A DNA stretch of 64,000 nucleotides from Burkholderiaceae bacterium (GTDB lineage: Bacteria > Pseudomonadota > Gammaproteobacteria > Burkholderiales > Burkholderiaceae), in NCBI GenBank assembly GCA_021166835.1, contig JAJPEN010000024.1, positions 41,933-105,932 of the forward strand, read 5' to 3'. A program made the position numbers and the translations under genes. Of the stretch, positions 55,023-64,000 are shown piece after piece. Position 1 is the stretch's first letter. Each line of letters opens with the position of its first letter. The notes under the pieces are model-generated. The model made no database searches and was not told where the DNA came from. It worked only from the letters and a program-made list of their open reading frames with translations.

Positions 55023-56165
55023 ATGGCGTCTCTCGCCGACGATTTCCCCGAACTGCTGCAGGCGCGCGAAGGCCCGTGCCTGTCGCTGTACCAGGCAACG
55101 CATCGCAGGCACCCCGACAACCAGCAGGATCCGATCCGCTTCAAGAATGGCGTGAAGGCGCTCGAGGAGTCGTTGCGCAGGCAGTATCCGAACCGCGAGA
55201 CGCGCGCGCTGCTCGAGCCGTTCCACGCGCTCGCCGAGAACGCGGCCTTCTGGAACCGTTCGCTCGACGGGCTGGCCGTGCTCGGCGCCCCGGACTTCTT
55301 CAGGGCGTATCGCCTGCAGCGCGTCGTTCCCGAACGCGCGATCGTCGCCGATTCGTTCCACCTGAAGCCGCTGCTGCGCGTGCTGCAGTCGGCCGATCGC
55401 TATCGCATCCTCGGCCTGAGCCGCAACGAGGCGAAGCTCTACGAGGGCAACCGCGACACGCTCGACGAGGTCGAATGGCTGGCCGGCGTTCCGCGCACGC
55501 CGGCCGACGTGCTCGGCGACGAGCGTGATGTCGAGCGCGCCACGCGCCATTACGGCGTTCCCGGTTCAGGGAAGGTCACGCGCCACGGCACCGACGTCAA
55601 GCAGGACGCGGTCGACCGTGACACCGAGCGCTTCTTCCGCGAAGTGGATCGCGGCGTGCTCGCCGAGCACGGCGGCCGCGACGCCTCGCCGCTGCTGCTC
55701 GCGGCGTTGCCCGAGAACCATCACCTGTTCCGTCGCGTGAGCCGCAACCCCGCGCTGGCCTCGGCGGCGCTGTACTCGCATCCCGATTCGATGCCGCTCG
55801 AAGCGCTGCGCACGCGGGCCTGGGAACTGGTGCAGCCGTACTACCTCGAGCGGCTGGACGGGCTGGTCGGCGCGTTCGAAGCGGCGCGCGCGCGTCATCT
55901 CGCCTCGGGCGATCTCGCCGACATCGGCAACGCAGTCGTCGCCGGACGCGTGGCGACGCTGCTGATCGACGCCGATCGCGTGGTTCCCGGCGGCTTCGAT
56001 GCGCAGACCGGCGCCGTGCGCTTCGACGATCTCGCGCACCCCGGCATCGACGACCTGCTCGACGACCTCGCCGAGGCGGTGCTTCGGCAGGGCGGCGAGG
56101 TGGTCGTCGTGCCGTCCGAACGCATGCCGGTGCAGAGCGGCGCGGCGGCCACCTACCGCTACTGA
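55023..56165 (+). CDS. baeRF-like protein (bacterial archaeo-eukaryotic release-factor family)
   Basis: A 380-residue soluble protein. The start LADDFPELLQAREGPCLSLY followed by QATHRRHPDNQQDPIRFKN, the segment FWNRSLDGLAVLG, and the C-terminal LDDLAEAVLRQGGEVVVVPS are the pattern of baeRF proteins. These share the fold of eRF1 domain 2 and 3 and are thought to act on ribosomes or in translation quality control; biochemical proof is lacking. GGAG precedes the ATG at 55023. It is monocistronic. Confidence 0.75.
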   Translation: MASLADDFPELLQAREGPCLSLYQATHRRHPDNQQDPIRFKNGVKALEESLRRQYPNRETRALLEPFHALAENAAFWNRSLDGLAVLGAPDFFRAYRLQRVVPERAIVADSFHLKPLLRVLQSADRYRILGLSRNEAKLYEGNRDTLDEVEWLAGVPRTPADVLGDERDVERATRHYGVPGSGKVTRHGTDVKQDAVDRDTERFFREVDRGVLAEHGGRDASPLLLAALPENHHLFRRVSRNPALASAALYSHPDSMPLEALRTRAWELVQPYYLERLDGLVGAFEAARARHLASGDLADIGNAVVAGRVATLLIDADRVVPGGFDAQTGAVRFDDLAHPGIDDLLDDLAEAVLRQGGEVVVVPSERMPVQSGAAATYRY

Positions 56166-56305
56166 TTCACGTCGCGCGGGGCCGGCGCTGCGGGTCGGCC
56201 CCGCGGCGGCGGCGAGCATCGGCGAGCGTCGGTCCGCAGCGGCGGCAGCGAGCGCCGGTCCGCAGCATCGGCGAGGACCCGGCCCCGCGGCGCCGGCGCC
56301 TGTCG

Positions 56306-57880
56306 TCAGGCGTCGGGAAACGCCGCCGCCTTGCCGAGGATCGACTCGACGAGCGACTGCGGCCCCTGTATCGCGCTGCGCTGATGGTAGAACGCCAGCG
56401 CGCGCAGGCCGCCCAGTTCCTCGCCGCCGCCGGCGCGGCCCGGACCGCCATGCAGCGACATCGGCATCACGTTGCCGTGGCCGGTATGCGTCTTCGCGAC
56501 GGCGGGCGTCACCACGTGCACGCGGCCGTGCGCGTGCCCGATCTCGATCGCCGCGCGTTCGGCGAAATCCTCGTCGGCGGTGAACACCGAGGCGACCAGC
56601 GACCCGGCGCCGCGGCGCGCCAGCGCGAAGGCGTGCCCGGCGTCGCGATACGGGACGACGGTGGCGACCGGACCGAACACCTCGACCTCGTGCACGAGGC
56701 TCGATGCGTCGGCGTCGTCCACCGCGAACAGGTGCGGCATCGCGAACGCGCCGACCGACGCGTCCGCGTCGACGAGCGCGGCCTCGTCGCCGGCGTATAC
56801 GCGCTTCGCCTCGCCGGCGAGCGCGCCGATGCCTTCGCGCACGGCGTTCGCCTGCGCGCGGCTGGCCAGCGATCCCATCCGCACGCTCTCGTTGCGTGGG
56901 TTGCCGACCTTCACGGCGGCGAGCGCCGACGCGATCGCGTCGGCCGCTTCGCGTGCCTGCTCCTGCGGGACGAGCACGCGGCGGATCGCCGTGCATTTCT
57001 GGCCCGACTTGATCGTCATCTCGCGCACGATTTCGCGCACGGCCGATGCGAAGGCGTCCGAGCCCGGCGTCGCGTCGGGGCCGAGCAGCGCGCTGTTCAG
57101 GCTGTCGGTCTCGGAGTTCATCCGCACGCCGTGGCGCAGCACCGCCGCGTGCTCGCGGATCGCGCGCGCAGTGTCGGCCGAGCCGGTGAACGACAGCAGG
57201 TCGAAGGGCTGCAGCGCATCGAGCAGGCCGTCGCTCGAGCCGCAGACGACCGATAGTGCGCCGTCGGGCAGCACGCCCGCCGCGACGACGTCGGCGACCA
57301 TGCGCTGCGTGAGCCAGGCAGTGGCGCTGGCCGGCTTGACGACGACCGGCACGCCCGAGAGCAGTGCCGGAGCGGCTTTCTCCCACAGGCCCCAGGCCGG
57401 GAAGTTGAAGGCGTTGATGCACAGCACGAGGCCGCGCTGCGGAGTGAGCACATGCCCACTCTGGAAGCTGCCGTCCTTGCCGAGGCGTGCGGCCGCGCCG
57501 TCGGTGAGCCAGCGCGCGTCGCCGAGCTTCGCGCCCCAGCGGGCGTATTGGCCGAGCGTGAAGATCGCGCCGTCGATGTCGACCGCGGAGTCGTTGCGCG
57601 TCGTGCCCGAGTTCTGCAGCGCGATGTCGAACCAGGCGTCGCGCTGGCTTTGCAACGTCTCGGCGACGCGGGCAAGAAGCGCCGCGCGCTCTCCGTAGGT
57701 GAGCGCTCGCAACGCCGCCCCGCCGCGCTGACGGGCGTAATCGAAACCTTCGGCCAGATCCAGTCCGACCGAGGAGATGCGAACCAGTTCGGTGCCGAGC
57801 ACCGGGTCGAACAGCGGCGTGCCGGCGCCCGAGCCGGTCTGCCAGCGTCCGCCGAGATGGTTGTCGAGCAAAGGGGTCAT
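56306..57880 (-). CDS. boxD: 3,4-dehydroadipyl-CoA semialdehyde dehydrogenase BoxD
   Basis: A 524-residue aldehyde dehydrogenase of the PaaN/BoxD group. The nucleophile is Cys296 in KSGQKCTAIRR, with the conserved INAFNFPAWG segment, FTGSADTARA, and the C-terminal MPMSLHGGPGRAGGGEEL that is typical of the group. It oxidises the semialdehyde from benzoyl-CoA ring cleavage to 3,4-dehydroadipyl-CoA with NADP. The ATG at 57880 is preferred to 57901. It is divergent from boxR, and its promoter carries the same 24-bp element as the boxC promoter. Confidence 0.88.
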   Translation of the reverse strand: MTPLLDNHLGGRWQTGSGAGTPLFDPVLGTELVRISSVGLDLAEGFDYARQRGGAALRALTYGERAALLARVAETLQSQRDAWFDIALQNSGTTRNDSAVDIDGAIFTLGQYARWGAKLGDARWLTDGAAARLGKDGSFQSGHVLTPQRGLVLCINAFNFPAWGLWEKAAPALLSGVPVVVKPASATAWLTQRMVADVVAAGVLPDGALSVVCGSSDGLLDALQPFDLLSFTGSADTARAIREHAAVLRHGVRMNSETDSLNSALLGPDATPGSDAFASAVREIVREMTIKSGQKCTAIRRVLVPQEQAREAADAIASALAAVKVGNPRNESVRMGSLASRAQANAVREGIGALAGEAKRVYAGDEAALVDADASVGAFAMPHLFAVDDADASSLVHEVEVFGPVATVVPYRDAGHAFALARRGAGSLVASVFTADEDFAERAAIEIGHAHGRVHVVTPAVAKTHTGHGNVMPMSLHGGPGRAGGGEELGGLRALAFYHQRSAIQGPQSLVESILGKAAAFPDA

Positions 57881-57937
57881 GGCGGCTCCGGGAAGGGGCA
57901 TGAACCGAGGGGCATGAACGATAGTGCTTTTCTTCAG

Positions 57938-57961
57938 CGGCAGTCAAGCACTAGAATGCAT
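57938..57961 (-). promoter_or_regulatory. Putative box operator and -35 region upstream of boxD
   Basis: Read on the minus strand, it has ATGCATT, two variable bases, then AGTGCTTGAC followed by TGCCG. It matches the element before boxC at 20 of 24 positions. TTGACT (57942-57947) would be the -35 hexamer of boxD; TATCGT, 18 bases further, is a possible -10. The TGCA half-sites resemble those I recall for BoxR/BzdR-type regulators. The region also lies just before the boxR start, so it may control both genes. Confidence 0.75.
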
Positions 57962-57992
57962 GTCGAACCGATCTTGCCGACTGGCGAATTCC

Positions 57993-59129
57993 ATGCGCGC
58001 CTCTCCTGATTTCGAAGCGTCCGCGACGCGGCCCGAGAGCAGCAGCTCTGTCGCATCGAATGCGGGCGCTGGCTCTGCCGCCGTTCCGTCGACAGCCGCC
58101 TCTGCCGCCGTTCCGTCGACCGTCGCCTCTGCCACCGTTCCGTCGAACGCCGCCTCTGCGGCCGTCCCGTCGAACGCCGCGTCTGCGGCCGTCCCGTCGA
58201 ACGCGACCGCCGCCTCTGCCACCCTCGCTTCGCAGGGCAACGGCCTCGACGAGCCCGCAGTCGCGGCGGCGACCGTGCTGCCGGCGCTCGCCGAGCGCGT
58301 GCGCACGCTGCGCGCCCGCCGCGGACTGACGCGCAAGGCGCTGGCCGCCGCCGCCGGTATCTCCGAGCGGCACCTGGCGAACCTCGAGCACGGCACCGGC
58401 AACGCGTCGATCCTGATCCTCCACCAGCTCGCCGCCGCGCTGCATTGTGCGCTGGCCGAGCTGGTCGGCGACGTAACCACCGACTCGTCGGAATGGCTGC
58501 TGATCCGCGAGCTGCTGGAGAACCGCTCGGAGGCCGACCTTCGACGCGCGCGCCTGAAGCTCTCGGAGCTGTTCGACAACGCCACCGGCGACGAGCGGCT
58601 GCGGCGCAGCCACATCGCGCTGGTCGGGCTGCGCGGTGCGGGCAAGTCGACGCTCGGGCGCATGCTCGCCGAGGACCTCGGCTTTCCCTTCGTCGAACTG
58701 GGGCGCGAGATCGAGAAGCTCGCCGGCTGCGGCATCCCGCAGATCCACTCGCTGTACGGCGCCAACGCGTATCGGCGCTACGAGCGGCGTGCCGTCGAGG
58801 AAGTGATCCAGATCTTCCCCGAAGTCGTCATGGCGACCCCGGGCGGACTCGTCTCCGACAGCGCCACTTTCAACCTCGTGCTCGCGCACTGCTACACGGT
58901 GTGGCTGCAGGCCGATCCCGAAGACCACATGCGGCGCGTGCGCGAGCAGGGCGACCTGCGTCCGATGTCCGGCCCGGGCGCGATGGAAGACCTGCGCCGC
59001 ATCCTCGCCGGACGTGCGTCGTTCTATGCGAAGGCCGACCTCACCTACCGGACGAGCGGCAAGACGCTCGAGCAGGCCTTCGCCGGTCTGCGCGCCCAGG
59101 TGCGCGCGGCGATCGCCGAAGTGGGCTGA
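57993..59129 (+). CDS. boxR: BoxR-type regulator: XRE HTH fused to a shikimate kinase-like domain
   Basis: A protein of about 378 residues. The XRE helix-turn-helix is in RARRGLTRKALAAAAGISER and the following HLANLEHGTGNAS. The shikimate-kinase-like domain has a Walker A, GLRGAGKSTLGRML, the segment GREIEKLAGCGIPQIHSLYG, and YRRYERRAVEEV. In known BoxR/BzdR, benzoyl-CoA is the effector that releases repression of the box genes. The start is uncertain: ATG at 57960 or 57993. The first 90 residues hold five 9-residue repeats and are longer than in known members. A copy of the 66-bp palindrome lies downstream. Confidence 0.9.
   Translation: MRASPDFEASATRPESSSSVASNAGAGSAAVPSTAASAAVPSTVASATVPSNAASAAVPSNAASAAVPSNATAASATLASQGNGLDEPAVAAATVLPALAERVRTLRARRGLTRKALAAAAGISERHLANLEHGTGNASILILHQLAAALHCALAELVGDVTTDSSEWLLIRELLENRSEADLRRARLKLSELFDNATGDERLRRSHIALVGLRGAGKSTLGRMLAEDLGFPFVELGREIEKLAGCGIPQIHSLYGANAYRRYERRAVEEVIQIFPEVVMATPGGLVSDSATFNLVLAHCYTVWLQADPEDHMRRVREQGDLRPMSGPGAMEDLRRILAGRASFYAKADLTYRTSGKTLEQAFAGLRAQVRAAIAEVG
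58074..58208 (+). repeat. Five in-frame 27-bp tandem repeats in the boxR N-terminal region
   Basis: The encoded unit is SAAVPS followed by TAA, TVA, NAA, NAA and NAT. Each repeat is 27 bp, so the frame is kept. It lies between the start and the helix-turn-helix domain. It may be a flexible linker of variable length. Confidence 0.87.
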
Positions 59130-59151
59130 GGCTCGCCCGAGGCAGAGGCCC

Positions 59152-59217
59152 GCTGCGAAAAGCTGCGTTTCTGCGCGCGAAACGGTTTGCGCAGCGAAAA
59201 GCGCCGCTTTATGCAGC
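59152..59217 (-). repeat. 66-bp dispersed palindromic repeat, copy E
   Basis: It begins GCTGCGAAAAGCTGCGTTTC and ends CGCCGCTTTATGCAGC; the halves form an imperfect stem of about 20 bp. Its reverse complement matches copy B at 49 of 66 positions, including AAACCGTTTCG against AAATCGTTTCG. It lies 22 bases after the boxR stop and may act as a transcription terminator for boxR. Confidence 0.8.
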
Positions 59218-59313
59218 GCGGCAAAGAGCGCCGCGAGCTGCCGACGCGTAACCCCCGCGCAGGGAGGCCCCCCCGCCGGTGCCATGAGCCGACGCGCTCC
59301 GCGCTTCCCTTGG

Positions 59314-59460
59314 CCGAGCCCCGAGCCCCGAGCCCCGAGCCGCCGAGCCCCGAGCCGCCGAGCCCCGAGCCGCCGAGCCCCGAGCCCCGAGCCCCCGAGC
59401 CCCGAGCCGCCGAGCCCCGAGCCCCGAGCCCCCGAGCCCCGAGCCCCCGAGCCCCCGAGC
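59314..59460. repeat. Low-complexity CGAGCCC/CGAGCCGC tandem tract
   Basis: About 20 short units of CCGAGCC with one to three bases between. No coding signal. It lies between copy E and the boxC promoter. Confidence 0.75.
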
Positions 59461-59572
59461 GGGGTTCTCACGCCGCCGTGCCCCGGCGGGGTCATTCTCA
59501 TGAACCCGGCCGCGCGCCGCCTGACGGCCTGCTTCCCTAGCCGGCGCCTGCTTGATGCGCATTAACCCCGAC

Positions 59573-59619
59573 ATGCATTGGAGTGCTTGACAGCGGAATT
59601 TGAATGCATCATGATGCAT
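59573..59619 (+). promoter_or_regulatory. Putative boxC promoter with two operator-like elements
   Basis: The first element, 59573-59596, has ATGCATT, two variable bases and AGTGCTTGAC, and matches the boxD element at 20 of 24 positions; it contains the -35 hexamer TTGACA (59587-59592). Seventeen bases later is CATGAT (59610-59615) as -10. The second element is a perfect 16-bp palindrome ATGCATCATGATGCAT (59604-59619) covering the -10; it contains TGCA-N6-TGCA. A further TGCA is at 59646. Repression by BoxR through occlusion of the -10 is likely (inference). Confidence 0.78.
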
Positions 59620-59654
59620 GAACCCGCCACCCATCGGCACTATATTGCATAACG

Positions 59655-59683
59655 CCCCGTCCGCCGCGCAGACCCGGACGGGG
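59655..59683 (+). other. Hairpin in the boxC leader
   Basis: A perfect 9-bp stem, CCCCGTCCG (59655-59663) and CGGACGGGG (59675-59683), with an 11-base loop. It lies 8 bases before the ribosome-binding site. It may stabilise the mRNA 5' end or affect translation. Confidence 0.6.
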
Positions 59684-59705
59684 AGAGTCCAGAGGAGCCG
59701 CCCCG

Positions 59706-61475
<1,770 letters not shown>

Positions 61476-61495
61476 CGGACATCGGGAGCGAACCC

Positions 61496-62923
<1,428 letters not shown>

Positions 62924-63062
62924 AGCCCGGGAAGGGCGCGCTCCCAGGGGCGCGTCCGTGACCGGAGGCGTCCGGCTCCGTCCGGGCGCGTCCGCTCCGG
63001 CGCGTGCCCGACGGGCGCTCGCCGTCCGGTCCGCGATACCGAACGCCCAGGAACTCCCGAAG

Positions 63063-64000
63063 ATGTCTGCCGTCACCGCCGAACTCGTGCCGCCGTCGTC
63101 CGCTCCCGCGAATCCCGCCGGCGATGTCGTCATCCGCCAGCACCTGATCGACCCCGAGATCTGCATCCGCTGCAACACCTGCGAGGAAGCGTGTCCGGTC
63201 GGCGCGATCACGCACGACGAGCGCAACTACGTCGTCAAGCCCGACGTCTGCGAAGGCTGCATGGCCTGCGTGCCGCCGTGCCCCACCGGCGCGATCGACA
63301 ACTGGAGGCGCATCCTGAAGAGCGCCGCGTATCCGATCGCCGAGCAGTTCCTGTGGGACGAGTTGCCGGACGAGGCGCCGCTGCCCGAAGGCATTGCCGA
63401 CGGCGCAACGCCGAGCCAGGCCGAAGCCGAGGCCACTGCGCAGGCCGAGGCGCTGGTCGCCTCCGCCGCGTCCTTCGGCTCGCCCGAACCGGTGGCTGCG
63501 ACGGCCGCGAAGCGCCCGGGCTCGACGATCAAGCCGTGGTCGGCGGCGCATCCGTACGCCAATCTCTACGGACCGAAGAACCCGGTGACGGCCACCGTCG
63601 TCGGCAACTACCGCGTCACCGAAGCCGACGCGTCGAGCGTCACCCACCACATCGTGCTCGACTTCGGCGCGATGCCCTTTCCGGTGCTCGAAGGCCAGTC
63701 GATCGGCATCGTCGCGCCCGGCGTGGACGCGCGCGGCAAGCCGCATCATCCGCGCCAGTATTCGGTGGCCAGCCCGCGCAACGGCGAGCGCCCCGGCTAC
63801 AACAACGTCGCGCTCACCGTGAAGCGGGTCACCGTCGATCACCAGGGCCGGCCGGTGACCGGCGTGTGCTCGAACTACGTCTGCGACCTGAAGAAGGGCG
63901 ACACGGTGCAGGTCACCGGCCCCTTCGGCACGTCGTTCCTGATGCCGAACCATCCGCGCTCGAACCTGCTGATGATCTGCACCGGCACCGGCAGCGCGCC
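63063..64000 (+). CDS. boxA: Benzoyl-CoA 2,3-epoxidase reductase subunit BoxA, N-terminal part (cut by window end)
   Basis: The first 312 codons are present and the gene continues beyond the window. Two 4Fe-4S motifs are visible: [12 protein letters not shown] (Cys34, 37, 40, 44) and [12 protein letters not shown] (Cys63, 66, 69, 73). A linker of about 60 residues is Ala-rich. Then a ferredoxin-NADP reductase-like domain begins, with the FAD motif PRQYSVASP and the NADP-binding GTGTGSAP at the very end. It transfers electrons from NADPH to BoxB. A 139-base gap precedes it, longer than usual for this operon. Confidence 0.94.
   Translation, partial: MSAVTAELVPPSSAPANPAGDVVIRQHLIDPEICIRCNTCEEACPVGAITHDERNYVVKPDVCEGCMACVPPCPTGAIDNWRRILKSAAYPIAEQFLWDELPDEAPLPEGIADGATPSQAEAEATAQAEALVASAASFGSPEPVAATAAKRPGSTIKPWSAAHPYANLYGPKNPVTATVVGNYRVTEADASSVTHHIVLDFGAMPFPVLEGQSIGIVAPGVDARGKPHHPRQYSVASPRNGERPGYNNVALTVKRVTVDHQGRPVTGVCSNYVCDLKKGDTVQVTGPFGTSFLMPNHPRSNLLMICTGTGSA

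Larger units (their letters stand above)
59130..59705. other. Intergenic region between boxR and boxC with repeats and the boxC promoter
   Basis: A 576-base region with no supported gene. In order: copy E of the 66-bp palindrome (59152-59217), a GAGCC-rich low-complexity tract (59314-59460), the boxC promoter with operator (59573-59619), a hairpin in the leader (59655-59683) and the boxC ribosome-binding site AGAGGAG (59691-59697). Open frames over the tract encode Pro/Glu/Ser repeats in three frames and are not genes. Confidence 0.7.

Noticed and set aside
59187..59540. A Pro/Ser/Glu-repeat open frame between boxR and boxC
   Set aside because: It is produced by a low-complexity GAGCC tract that stays open in several frames and has no start context.

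Overview
The window is GC-rich, almost fully coding DNA with many GTG/TTG starts and stop-start overlaps. The gene families (DUF4390, DUF3567, an rsmB-DUF4390-ntrYX-trkA block, a stand-alone GTP cyclohydrolase II, NAD-type isocitrate dehydrogenase, and an aerobic benzoyl-CoA box cluster) point to a betaproteobacterium, most likely Burkholderiales. The genus cannot be named from what is visible. No rRNA, tRNA, CRISPR array, prophage or integrase was seen.

Layout. 1-14.5 kb: housekeeping and signalling (htpX end, rsmB, DUF4390, an NtrY/NtrX-like two-component pair, trkA), a complete TRAP transporter, an amidase, a small unknown gene and trkH. 14.6-20.3 kb: a DUF3567 gene, a triple hairpin terminator, and a compact three-gene cassette (O-carbamoyltransferase, dimethylformamidase-like protein, double glycosyltransferase) that looks like a glycan or metabolite tailoring unit of unknown product. 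20.3-24.7 kb: rhodanese, rhomboid protease, a VapBC-type toxin-antitoxin pair with a coupled third gene, isocitrate dehydrogenase, an NlpC/P60 lipoprotein and a VanZ-like protein. 24.8-28.6 kb: metH. 28.6-31.2 kb: a repeat-rich island around a REP-associated tyrosine transposase (RAYT). 31.2-35.8 kb: wrbA, ribA, a Sel1-repeat protein, a frameshifted aldehyde dehydrogenase and a divergent LysR regulator. 35.9-42.3 kb: a branched-chain-type ABC transporter (liv) with a CnbZ-like protein and a fumarylacetoacetate hydrolase-family protein. 42.4-46.0 kb: a membrane glycosylation set. 46.0-53.5 kb: a putative catabolic cluster with a Rieske oxygenase, LuxR regulator, ferredoxin, AprA-like flavoprotein and TRAP transporter. 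53.6-56.2 kb: thioesterase, DUF2231, dodecin and baeRF-like genes. 56.3-64 kb: the box pathway (boxD, boxR, boxC, boxB, boxA), with boxA cut by the window end.

The most notable signal is a family of five 66-bp imperfect palindromes, alignable without gaps and all intergenic (11180, 28894, 29363, 30739 and 59152). Two of them flank the RAYT gene, the arrangement expected of a REP/BIME-type element family and its transposase. A second is a conserved promoter/operator element in front of both boxD and boxC, with an additional perfect 16-bp palindrome over the likely boxC -10. Other points are the carbamoyltransferase cassette, an NtrX-like regulator without an AAA+ domain, an oversized TRAP permease, in-frame 27-bp repeats in two genes, and a one-base frameshift in an aldehyde dehydrogenase.
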